Origin: Antitrichia curtipendula | Lineage: Eukaryota > Streptophyta > Bryopsida > Hypnales > Leucodontaceae | DNA length: 64,000 bases | NCBI GenBank assembly: GCA_951230915.1 | Contig: OX579638.1 | Coordinates: 19,858,696-19,922,695, forward strand | Direction: 5' to 3' | Shown: positions 25,198 through 36,228 of the stretch, in pieces | Layout: every line of letters begins with the position of its first letter | Position numbering within the stretch: the first letter of the stretch is position 1 | Made by a program: the position numbers and the translations under genes | Notes under the pieces: generated by a model | Seen by the model: only the letters and a program-made list of their open reading frames with translations | The model's database searches: none | What the model was told of the DNA's origin: nothing

Positions 25198-25892
25198 AAC
25201 CAGACAAAGCAAGCAATGCCAAACCTAAAATGCGCTACAAGCAGAGCACACAAATTGAATAGTACACTAATCAGTGAAGTAGATTGCCTAAGAAATTAGG
25301 TTGTGTTATCCCAAGAAAAAATTACTACAAGCCATCAAAGCCAACAAATTCTTCTAGAGATATTTTCATTTGTACGCATGAATTTTGGGCTTTTTGAGAA
25401 CTTGGGCAAATTATATTGACTTCATAATTTGGAACTTTTGCATGGATTTTTTAGGTTGGATGCTCCTCATCATACATTACATGTTTTTTAGCCTATGTGG
25501 AGGACTGCAAGTTTCCCATGGTTCCTATACTCTAGAGTTGTCTAGAACTGCGCCACAGCAACTGCACGACGTGGCAAAGGGACTAACACATCATATAAAT
25601 TTATTTATTTTTCAAAAATATACAAAAATTTGTTCATCTTTTTAATTCATTTCAAAAAAAAAATTATTTTTCAAAAAAAAATTGTATCAAGAACTGTTCT
25701 TTTATTGCTGGGGGAACAACGTCGGAAATAGGCTCGAAATAACCCTCCAGACCCCCAAAAAACACATCTAATGATTTATTTGTGATCTAATGACCTATTT
25801 GTTTCATGTCATTTCAATAAATATTGCAAAAGTTAGAAGGGATTTTCAATTTCAATATCAAACCATGCAGCAAAAATATATGTTCTAACAAA
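25198..25892. other. AT-rich sequence, no feature recognised
   Basis: I see no gene or bounded element. An 86-codon frame (25385-25645) has no recognisable motif. Confidence 0.35.
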
Positions 25893-26860
25893 ATATTAAT
25901 AATATTTTTGGAATTAAGTAGATTGATACCTCTAAAAAGAATTGAACAATTGAATTCCAAATAAAGAGGTAAAAGTTATGAAATTTTTTATATTGCGGGC
26001 ACTACAGGTAGAAAAAACATATGAAGTTATCTTTTGCTCTCAATTTTCAAAATTTTCAAGTAAAAATTAAGGATATTAGTTGTTTATTGAAACAATATCA
26101 CCATTGGAATTAGCATTTCCCACTTTCTTCCAAAAGTTATTAGCATATTAGTTATATCTTTCGTTCAATAACACCTTCCCCTTTACAATTTAAAAAAAAA
26201 TGAATATGAAAGTCCTTTTTGTTGAAATTTTTATTATATATCGTCAACCCGTTTTCCAACATATTGACTAAAATGCACATGTTATAGGACATACATGTTT
26301 TCTCTTTAAAATGTTGAAACAAAAAATTTCACCTTTTAGAAGGACTAGAGAAACCTACATTTTGAAGTTTAGGCACATTGAACTTGCAATCAATGAAAAT
26401 ATGCACTCTAAAACTTTGAAACAATGTACTTGAACTAATTAATCAAAATAACATACGGTTGGTTTTGTTAGAAAATAAATATTGATGAAGATATTGACCT
26501 TGCTTTGGAGACAAGTATTTTGAAGTGTTTTTGGGCTTCTAAACGCAATGGTCCTTTAGGGGTTTAAAAGCAGTGTATTTTTGTAACAAAAAATATTGAT
26601 ATAGTATCAAATGTTGAGAGCTTAGTGTGGAGCAACCTAATTTTATTATTTAATATAATATAGACAAAATCCAAATAGATCCAATACAATTTGCAGCTCC
26701 TATTCTTATTTTTGTGCAAGGAAATGTTATGGAAGTAATTCCATGTATGTCACTAGTAGTAATAACACCTCCACATAGTTGCTATAATTCAACATTTATT
26801 ATTTTGTAGAAACTCATTGCCAATTGAAGGAGAACTCATTGGCAAGTGAAGGAATAATTT
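25893..26860. repeat. Dispersed repeat with intact (empty) TTAA site
   Basis: This is collinear with 29405-29840 joined directly to 40195-40735. At the junction it reads TCTTTAAAATG, with one TTAA at 26306-26309. The second locus has 10.35 kb inserted at this point. It is the key internal control for the nested CAND1/pogo structure. Confidence 0.85.
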
Positions 26861-27301
26861 TCTGAGTTGTATAGTGGAGTTCAAACTAGACGTGGGCGAC
26901 ATTTTTTTATAAGATGAAGTCAATTTGAAAACCTATGAGAATTCTGAAATAATATTCAAGTGAATAGAATTTTTTTATCACACATACAAAATTGGACTAT
27001 CCTTTTGAAAGTTGGAATCTATTTTATATTTTTTGTTGCCAAATTTGATTTGCTTTAGAAGTTATCAAAATTAAAGTTTGAAATCTCATTTGAGGTTGAA
27101 ATGATCATGGACTTATGGTAAGGAATGAAAATAGGCAATGAAATTGCCATGCAATGACATAATTATATATTACCAACAACTTACAAATTAAATCAGTGTA
27201 TCTAGAGAGGCAAGGATTGGTCTAAATTTTGTTGTTAGTTTAGTTAAAGATTCCATTCATTTGTGTATTTGAGCTAATTATTGAGTTGTTAGAATTGAAA
27301 T
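26861..27301. other. AT-rich dispersed repeat
   Basis: It is partly similar to 10200-10690. No coding or bounded feature is seen. Confidence 0.35.
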
Positions 27302-28240
27302 GAAGGATGCACCCTTTCCAAGATACATAGTTGCAAGGAAGGAAGAAGAAGTTGATAGAGCAAATTCGAATCACTTGCATGCATAGATGCCATTCTCCCA
27401 AGCACAATCAAAGTCTTTCTACAAAGTTCGAAATGAAACTCACCGCAAATTCGGAACAAGATGCCCCCAGGAAGCAGCCTCCACGCAATCCGCATGCAGC
27501 TTTCGAAAGCATTACGGGAGCTAGCGTCGTGCGCTTGAGCGTCCAAAACTTGGATCATGAATATATCGATCAGTGACTGCAACCGGATGTCCCGTTCAGA
27601 TTGTCCCCAAACTCTTGTGAGAAGCAATGCACGACCCCTCGTTCAAGCTCGGCGCTCCGAAGCCAAGGCGCGCAAATCCAGTCGAAGCTGCGTGGCAGAC
27701 AGACAGACGCGTACAGACAGACAGGCACGTACAGACAAATGAACTTGAAGCTTGTACAGACAGATAAACTTGAAACTCTGGCATGAGGTGCTGGCAGAAG
27801 GTCAGAAGCGCAAGAAGGAATGATGTACGCTGGAGAACCATAATTGCTTGAAAGCTGCAGTTATAGCAGGCAGAGTTCAACTTGAATGAGGGACGCGTCT
27901 TCGACGAAGTCAATGTGGACCTGTCTGACTCTACACGCGGCAACGCAGTGAAATCTCCAGTTGCTTGCCTGATTCTGTGGGTGCGATTCTTGTCCAGTTG
28001 GGCATTCACTAGTTTTAATGGTGACTGTGTGCGCTGGGAAGATGTCCCGAGCAGAGACTCGTGCCGTAGGATTCTTCGCATCCATGTACAGTACTGTAAG
28101 ATACAGGCCACCAAGTTCCAAGTTCAATACCTGCACAAACGTATTGTGTGTTCTCTGGCAATGAAATCTCGTTTCATTTGTCTCAAGAAAAAAAAAAATA
28201 CCTGCATAGGCACACTCATGGACAGAGTTTCGTGACATTT
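27302..28240. repeat. Gene-derived duplicated segment, copy B
   Basis: It is collinear with 22192-23020. It also carries, near 27700-27770, a local expansion of ACAGACAGAC-type sequence that copy A lacks. Long overlapping frames occur on both strands, but they diverge from copy A, so a conserved protein is unlikely. Confidence 0.5.
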
Positions 28241-28808
28241 TGCACTATCTCATACATAATGGCAAGTCCGGTTCTCAATGTAGAGTTGTCACCACTCCAT
28301 TGGATAGTGGGAAAATCGTTATAACTCACATCATAGACACTCTTTCTACACCCTTGGATTTGCAAAAAGCATAGATACGTATATTTGTGTTGGACTATTA
28401 GACTTGGCATTATGGGACTTGATGCTCTCAAGCCTCTTGGCTCTCGAGCTTTTATTTTGTCCACTTTGGACGGACTGGTGACTATGGAGATCATCCATTT
28501 TGGTATCTTGTAAATCATTGGTTTAAAAAAAATCCAAAAGTATTCATACTCTTGTAGAAGACCTCTTTTTTTCACACAAAAATTGGAAAATGAATAGTTG
28601 CGCTTCTGTCCCACATAAAAGGATTCTTGGTCATTCATCAACTGAAAAATGGTTGCAACGGCATTCATGGGTTAAGCCACTGTCATTGAATCGAACTACT
28701 TGAGCAGTATTGAGTAACTTATTTGTTTCTAGAATAGATGAGGAATAACCATTGGATTCTAAATTCGTGTAGGCTAAAAATTTGTTGTTTCTGGTTGGGA
28801 ATAAGTTA
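28241..28808. other. No gene recognised
   Basis: It contains a 150-codon minus-strand frame (28216-28668) without recognisable motifs. The last ~120 bp match 50400-50600, the flank of an uninterrupted MITE site. Confidence 0.3.
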
Positions 28809-29080
28809 AGGTAGGTACACCCCAATGTGCCACTAACCTTAAACCGCCATCTTTACTCTGTGTACATCTCCAAAATCAATTCCGTATCTATGTGGAAGAA
28901 ACCATTTTAGAACCATACTTTGTTCCTTAATAACTTTTGCATACAGTATCCAAATGCCACGTTCTTTGGTGCGTTGGAACCTCCTTTCACTTGCCAACAA
29001 GAACATATGAAAAGTTGGCCAGTCTAATAATAGTAACTAGGCTCAGTACAAAAAAACGGCGGTTTTGGGTGTACCCAGCT
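28809..29080. mobile_element. 272-bp pogo-type MITE (AGGTAGGTACACCC)
   Basis: The left end is AGGTAGGTACACCCC, the inverted right end is AGCTGGGTACACCC, and TA lies at 28807-28808 and 29081-29082. The flanks (TTGGGAATA and CCGCCAGTTTG) are adjacent at 50593-50610, which shows the site without the element. Confidence 0.7.
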
Positions 29081-29089
29081 TACCCGCCA

Positions 29090-29290
29090 GTTTGCAAAGG
29101 AACCGCTTGCTAACACTGTTCCCAGGATAATGGGACCATCGAGTATCGGTGACTCACATGGGCCAATTCCCTCGGAAGTATGGAACATCTCTAGATTCTG
29201 GATATTAGGCATCTGTGTACACTTTTCTAAGGTGAGAACACCCAAAATCGTCACAGTAAGCAATTCAACGTAGGCAATGGCAACTTTTTT
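29090..29290. repeat. Short duplicated block (GACACTGTTCCCAGG), copy B
   Basis: It is nearly identical to 23040-23240. A small deletion removes the CCCCATCCAC words present in copy A. Confidence 0.75.
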
Positions 29291-29404
29291 TTTTTAATTT
29301 ATAGAATTTTTCTTTTTGGTAGAATTGAAATAATTAAAAATAAGATTCTAATTTAAAAAACATCATTTTTATTTTATTTTATATATTTAAATCAAAAAAA
29401 TTGG

Positions 29405-29836
29405 ACAAGACATTAATAATTTATTTGGAATTGTGTAGATTGATACCTACTAGAGAAAAATTGAACCATTGAATTTGAAATAAAGAGGTAAAAGCCGTGA
29501 TGAGTTTTATTTTGCAGGCTTTAAAGGTAGAAAAAACATATGAAGTCATCTTTTGCTATCAATTTTCAAAATTCTCAAATAAAAATAAAAATTAAGGATA
29601 TCATTATATCAATTGTTTATTAAAACATTATCATCATTGGAATTAGCATTTCTCACTTTCTTCCAAAAGTTATTAGCATGTTAGTTATATCTTTCATTAG
29701 TAATACCTTCCACTTTATAATTTTTTTTAAATGAATATGAAAGTGTTTTTGGTTAAATTTTTTAATATGTATCTTCAACCCTTTTTTCAACATATTGACT
29801 AAAATGCACAAGTTATAGGACATACACGTTTTTTCC
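29405..29836. repeat. Left half of interrupted dispersed repeat
   Basis: It matches 25893-26305. The right half resumes at 40195 after a 10.35-kb insertion. Confidence 0.85.
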
Positions 29837-30505
29837 TTAACTCCTAAAGTCCCATTGTCCCTACAAGGGACAAAATGGATTTGGATAGGCTTGTTTAGCC
29901 TCAAATTGTATCACATATATAAGAAACTTTTATCCAAGATGCAGTTTTTGAAGGGCTTCAAGCACATATAATTTTTATGTGAAACGGACCTTTAATGCAA
30001 AAGTTATGTTATTTTTTAGTGAAAATGGGGGAGAGGGGGCTTGGGCAGGGTTTATTCCTTTGACTCTCTAAAGTTTGAGTTCCGGTCCAAGTTTGCAGGG
30101 CAGTGGGTTCTCGAAGGACGGAGAAGGGAGCAGATGGGAGGAGAAGATGGGATTGAGGGGAACAAATGGGGAATAAGGGGAACTTATGTGAACTAAATTT
30201 GTTAAAACTATGGCTTGTACTGTGACCACAGGCTTTGAAGTCATTGCTGTCCTTGTTGGGTAGCTTCATGAACTCGATTGGAACACGGGGAAAAATTGGG
30301 AAACTTTGGGAATAGGGGAACAAGTTGGAAACGGAAGAGTAACATCCCGGGCTATGTGGGGAACCAATTATTCAGGAGCTGCCCCATGTCTTGAAGCTCA
30401 CATTGAGTTACAAACTGACATAGAAACTAGAGATTTTTCAATTTTCAATTTTCAATTTTACTGTCTTGTTCATTACGATTAAGGTAAACCAGCCCATTGT
30501 GGTCA

Positions 30506-31200
30506 GAATTGCTATTGTACCATGTGAAAGGAGTTTGTAAATTCCGATAGTATTTTTCAAAGATAGCTAACCTTAGACAAAAGAGACAGCAAGTGAAATT
30601 GAAAATGTTGCACCCACCAAAAATTTGATATAAATTATACAAACAGCCAACCGTCATCCACCCAAGACAGCCAGTAGGTGGGGCCAAAAGCGTCAGATAC
30701 TGTCCTAATGCGGTCACTGAAGCTTCTTAATACCACTGACATTGGTATCCAATGGGATTTAGGACAATGCCCAATGCCCCCAAGTTTAAGTGGTTCAAGG
30801 TTTGCATTTCAGCCCATAATGGACAGCAAATAATCCTATTTCAGCCACCTGACTCACGCATTGTAGCCCTAATTACTATTACTACCGTTTTAAAAGATTC
30901 AATCTGAAATTCTGACAAGCCAACGGCTCCTACGCCACATGACAGCCTGGGACCATGTGGGAAGCTTGGTGCCATCGACCCGCACATCGTTGAGGCGGAT
31001 CCAGATTTGCACTTAGGGTTTAGTCGCTTCTCCTCTGCAGGCCGCCTTCCTACTAGTTGTCCCGCACTTCCCATCCCTACACTCTCCTCTCGATCTCTGA
31101 TCCTTTGAATCTTTCACCTTCTCATTTTGTTCGTGTTTGCTTCAATCTGCATCTTGTCCGTGTTTGCATAGCAGATTTTAAAAAGTATTCTTGTCCGTGT
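30506..31200. other. Leader region upstream of the captured CAND1 exons
   Basis: This is GC-richer from about 30840. It contains a pyrimidine-rich stretch (31020-31110) resembling a plant 5' untranslated region. I cannot find the N-terminal CAND1 exons here. It could be a captured promoter and leader fused to the downstream exons, or unrelated filler. Confidence 0.3.
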
Positions 31201-31225
31201 TTTGTTTGTAAATCGTCCTCATGGG

Positions 31226-34200
31226 AGGAAACAAGCCTTTCTATGCATGGATGCTCTTGTTATTTCCATTCTTGGAGATCATCTCAAGAAGGAGCTTGGC
31301 ACATGCTTGCCACTGTTGTTGGAGCGATTGCGCAATGAAATTACAAGACTTACAGCTGTTAAGGTTGAAGCTTCATTGACTCTGGATTTTATCGTCCTTG
31401 TCTGATCATAGCATGCTCAGACATTTTTGTTGACTTTAGCATGATACTATGTTTCTTTCTTTGACATAACTGTATTGGAATGCAGGCCTTTGCAACTATT
31501 GCAGAGTCGCCTTTGAATATTGACTTATCTTCAGTCTTAGAGCAAGTTGTTACGGAACTGACAACGTTCTTGCACAAGGTATGCATAGTGTAGAAACTCT
31601 TTCAGGAGCTATTCCTTGAAGTGCTTCACACTTGATTGTGGAAGATGTCATCTTGTTGCCATGATTTGATCAGGGCATGTTTGGACAGGCAAACCGAGCT
31701 ATGAGACAGGCCTCATTGGGCACATTGAATTCGCCGCTGACTGCTTACAACAATAAAATAAGTCCAGCCAGCTACAAATCCATTGTGATGGAGTTATCCT
31801 CTCTTATTAGGTGGGTAATCTATCTGAGATCTTTCTTCATTTGACCACCAAAGACATTGAAGTGCGCAGTAATTAGAGTGAAAATTGTCGCAGTCAAAAC
31901 GAAACATAGATGGTATAGCTTTCCCTGCGGCAAGTAACATTTTTTCAAAGGTTTCACCTGTAGCTTATGACTGAGTTCGAAGTCTTCAAAGGGCTTTTGG
32001 ATGTATGCAAGCCTTTCTGACAGTGCTTTTTTGTGACTGGTTTTGCAGTGACGTAGACTTGCACATGACAGCTTTAACATTGGAATTATGTTGCACCATG
32101 ATGGTTGATAAAAAACACCACTCCAATGCTGGTGCTGCTGTTAGGGAACGCGTTCTACCACAAGCACTTGTCCTTGTAAAAAGTTCTTTATTGCAGGGTC
32201 AAGCGTTGCAAGTAAGATTGCTAACTATTTTGAATCTGCAATGTGCCGATTATCTATCTAATGAACCAGTGTTTGATTATCGCGTAAAGGATGCCTAGGC
32301 TGATTGGTTATCTACATAATGTGCTGTCATTTTCTTCTTGTAAATACAAGATATGGTTCTGTCTAATGTGGGTGTGACCTGGGAAAACCTGGATGTCAGA
32401 CACTTCAAGCCTTTTTTGCGGCACTGGTACAATCAGCAAATACAAGTTTTGACACATTATTAGAAGCTTTACTTTCTACTGCAAGAAGTGCTTCTCTTGG
32501 TGGGCCTGCTAGCAAGCAGGCTTTCCATTCTACTGCTCAATGTGCGGCTGTATTGTGTCTGGCAGCTAGGGAAGCAATGTGCTCCCAGACTGTGAGCATG
32601 TTGGTTACTACTCTAAGGACTAGCAATGGCACGGATGCAGTAAGTTATAGACCTTCATACCTAGTCTTTGGTTCTCAATTATTGTTGCTTGCTTCAATTC
32701 TTCTTGATGCTTTAACAATTACTTTTGATAAATTTTGAAGGATTTGACATGCATGACAGTATGTTCTGCATTTTTGTAACGTGACTCTTGCTGCTCATAG
32801 ACCATTTCATTGTTCAATTTATTTTTTCATTTCAAATTCTCAATCACGTTAACTTATTGCAGACCCAGCTATTATCTTTATTGTGCCTTGGTGAAATTGG
32901 AAGAAGAAAGGACCTACGTATACACTCCAACATTGAAAGCGTTGTGATTAGATCTTTTCAGTCCCCATCCGAGAAGATTAAGGCTGCCGCGTCATATGCA
33001 TTGGGTAATATTGCCGTTGGAAACTTGACTCTGTATCTGCCTTTCATCCTCAACCAAATCGACCGCCAAGCAAAACTTCAATATCTACTTCTACATTCCT
33101 TGAAGGAGGTAAAAATCTCTTCTCTCTTCAAACAATTTATTCCTGTTGTTCATTTCATTGTGAGCTGTGTTGATTTTAAAGGTTGGTTCCAGATCATAGC
33201 ACGCCAATCTATGGATGGTGAAGCAAAAGGAAATATAGTTCTGTAAGACGCAGATGTTCAGAAGATCCTGAGTTTGTCGTTTACACATTGCGAGAGTGAA
33301 GAGGAAGGGGTTCGGAATGTCATAGCGGAGTGTCTGGGAAAGTTGGCGCTTATCGAGCCTGAGAAATTGGTGCCTGCTTTGAAGGTTGGCCCTGCCTTTT
33401 CTATATTTCTGAGTTAATTGGAGTCTTGTTGCAATTATTACTATTTTCTGTTGCTTTGGCTGATATTTATCTTGATCCTGTATTTAAGCACCTTTTGATG
33501 CATGTCTGTCTGATATCGTTTCAGGAACGCGCAGCGAGTCCCTCAGCTTATACTAGAGCCACAACGGTTATTGCGATTAAATATACTATTGTCGAGCGAC
33601 CGCAACCTATTGACTCTTACGTTAAGTCATGTATCTCGTCGTTTTTGCTTCTCATCAAGGATGAAGACAGGGTAAGATTTTTCTGCCTCTGTTGAACAGA
33701 AAAATGAATATTGTTCGAATGATTAGTGATTTGAGATTTTGCAAACGAATCTAGGAAAGCTTGTGTGGCTTCTCAATAGTTGTTGTAGTCTTTGCAGTAC
33801 GCTGTGAATCGCATGGCCATGCTGAAGTGCTCATGCTTCTTGTTTCTCTAATTAGAGCTTGATCAGGAGCTTGATGTGTGATATGTGTTCCAGTATGATC
33901 CGGAATTGAAAATTCTCACGTATGGATAATAATGCAGCATGTAAGGAGGGCTGTAGTGTCAGCTTTGAGTACGGCAGCGCACAACAAGCCTGCACTGGTG
34001 AAGGAATTACTGCCTACATTGTTGCCACTCCTCTACGACCAAACAGTAGTCAAGGTGCATCAACTCACTCTAGATCTATGTTTTTCCGGTACTTGGGGAT
34101 TGCTTAGTCCCTGTTTGGTTGGTTCTTTGCGCTTTTCATCTGTGAAGATAAAAAATTGGAATGACTCTGAGTAATTGCTCGCTAATCTTATCGCTCGAAT

Positions 34201-35095
34201 GTGCAGAAAGAGTTGATCAGAACCGTGGATCTTGGCCCTTTCAAACATATTGTGGATGATGGTTTGGAACTCAGAAAGAGAGCCTTTGAATGTGTGGATA
34301 CCCTGCTCGACAATTGCTTAGACAAGATTGATCCTTCACTTTTCATCACCCCTCATCTGTTGTCTGGTTTAGCAGGTCTGTCCTTGGGTCTCTGATGATC
34401 AATGTTTTTGCTTATGAATCCATCAGCAAGGCATGTGCACAAGATGTTTCAGATTGCGGGCTCGAATTGAAGTTATATGTGGTAATGTAGTACATCAAGT
34501 TTATAGTACATATTGGATTCAGAACAAATAATGTTACCGCTTTCTGTTGTTTGTGCAGATCACTATGATGTGAAAATGCCATGCCATCTCATTCTATCGA
34601 AGTTGGCTTCCAAGTGTGGGGGTGCAGTTTTAGCCGGTAAATTCTGACTTCTAGCTTCTAATCGAGAGACATATCCAAGTTTTTGATTGCTGGTTTTGCC
34701 TCGATTTGACGGGAATGCAAGTAACAACTGGCGTATTGCCAATGTTAGTGAAATGAAGTACAAAGTGACTTTTTTGATACAATGATGGATGCGCTTGTCG
34801 AGCCCCTGGAGAAGACAATCCAGCACAAGACAAAACCCGATGCTGTGAAGCAAGAGGTAGACCGCAATGAGGACATGATCCGGAGTGCTCTTCGTGCAAT
34901 TGACTCTCTAAACCGGATAAGGTAGGTCTTCAAGTCCTATTCAATTTCTATTTTTAGCTTCAGGAGAGAAGACAAAGATGTGAGGTGACGGAAACAAGAA
35001 CCTTTGTTATCGGGTCTAGAATGCTTCTAAGTGTGCATTTGGTGATGTTTACAAGATTGATGAATCCCAGAACTGTAGCCTGGGATCGTTGTTGA
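31226..35095 (+). pseudogene. CAND1: CAND1 (cullin regulator) C-terminal fragment
   Basis: Thirteen exons encode about 640 residues matching the C-terminal half of plant CAND1, a HEAT-repeat protein of about 1,220 residues that binds cullins lacking NEDD8 and exchanges SCF adaptors. Exon ends: 31363; 31486-31578; 31689-31810; 32049-32211; 32400-32639; 32863-33108; 33193-33384; 33525-33671; 33938-34054; 34207-34375; 34559-34636; 34783-34921; about 35020-35095. Signature stretches are [49 protein letters not shown] and DRNEDMIRSALRAI. Phases fit across junctions. Two lesions are visible: an in-frame TAA at 33244-33246, and AA instead of AG at the acceptor before 34783. The N-terminal half is absent. 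The first exon start and the last exon are approximate. It lies inside the pogo-like element, on the strand opposite the transposase. Confidence 0.85.
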
Positions 35096-36228
35096 ACCTT
35101 TACTTTAAGGTATGCTGATCTTGGTGCCATTTTCCAAAAGAATGTTGTTATTGTTAGCAGTTGTGGAAAGAGCAATTTTATACTCAACTCTAATAAATGA
35201 GTTTCATGCATTCTTATTTTCTGCTAACATATAATGATAGGATACAATTTGTATTAATGGATTTCAAAGTCGATTGCTGTTAATTAGAAGTGACTGAGCA
35301 ATTTCATTCAAAGATCACAGATATTTAGCAAATTCCTGCTTACATCACTTGCAAATAAGTCCAATCAAATTTTGCTAATGGATTAGTTGGTTAGTACACA
35401 AGATGAAATCAAATTTCCAAAGGTTTCATAATCCTCTCTTGCTCTACCTATTTGTTACGACTCATATAAGTTTCTTTCTTTCTCTCCTTCAAGTGCATGG
35501 TGTGCCCAAGACAATTTGTATTAATGGATTTCAAAGTCAGCTCTAATGAAGAAGAATCACGTGGGTCTCTCAGCAATTTATGAGCAGTCCTGCCATATAT
35601 TGGTGTTGTATCTTGGTTAAGCAAGATATATACATTAGGAAGTGATCTCTAGTGGTGAGATGCCTACACTGATAAGCAAGAGGTTTTTGTACAAGATTAT
35701 GTGTACATTATGCAATTTGATTCATTCCTGTGATTGTTGTCTTTAGAGGCCACGCACAATAATTTGTCTCTTTAAAATTATATCTGTGAATAGTTGTAAC
35801 ATTGAAGACATAAGGTAAAACAAATTCAGTATAATTGTTTTATAATTTAAGACTTTTTACTGCTCTAACAAAGCGTTGTAAGAGAAATTGACAGAGTACA
35901 ACAATGAATAAATAGGAGAAAATAACAAAATGTGGAGAGATGAAGTATTTGATTGTCAGCAGATTCTAAAATTCTCACTTCCATATTGTTTGTTGTTGAG
36001 AATGTGCAAAGATTATGTATATCACAATGAATACAAACTAAACCATAGACTTCTATATTGTATGTTAGGCCTAGTGTTAAAGGTTGAATTATAATGTTCA
36101 CAGAACACATCAATAGAAACACTTTAGAAAATTGTCTTTCTTAAAAGGCCTAGGCTACTTTAGACAGTTTAACTTGATTGATTTGTCTATGTAGGCCCCT
36201 CTCCCATTGCATGTTGATGAAGAACTGC
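35096..36228. other. Spacer between CAND1 fragment and transposase
   Basis: No gene is recognised. A word of about 29 bp (ACAATTTGTATTAATGGATT and following bases) occurs twice, near 35243 and 35510, as a local direct repeat. Near 35815 TAAGGTAAAAC partly resembles the element end but matches only about eight bases, so I do not take it as a second terminus. Confidence 0.4.

Noticed and set aside
31226..35095. An intact CAND1 gene
   Set aside because: The N-terminal half is absent, exon 7 has an in-frame TAA and one acceptor lacks AG.
35815..35835. TAAGGTAAAAC as an alternative left end for a shorter (3.9-kb) pogo element excluding CAND1
   Set aside because: Only about eight bases match the terminus, whereas 30482-30505 matches the right end perfectly over 24 bases and has the correct TA and flanking MITE arm.
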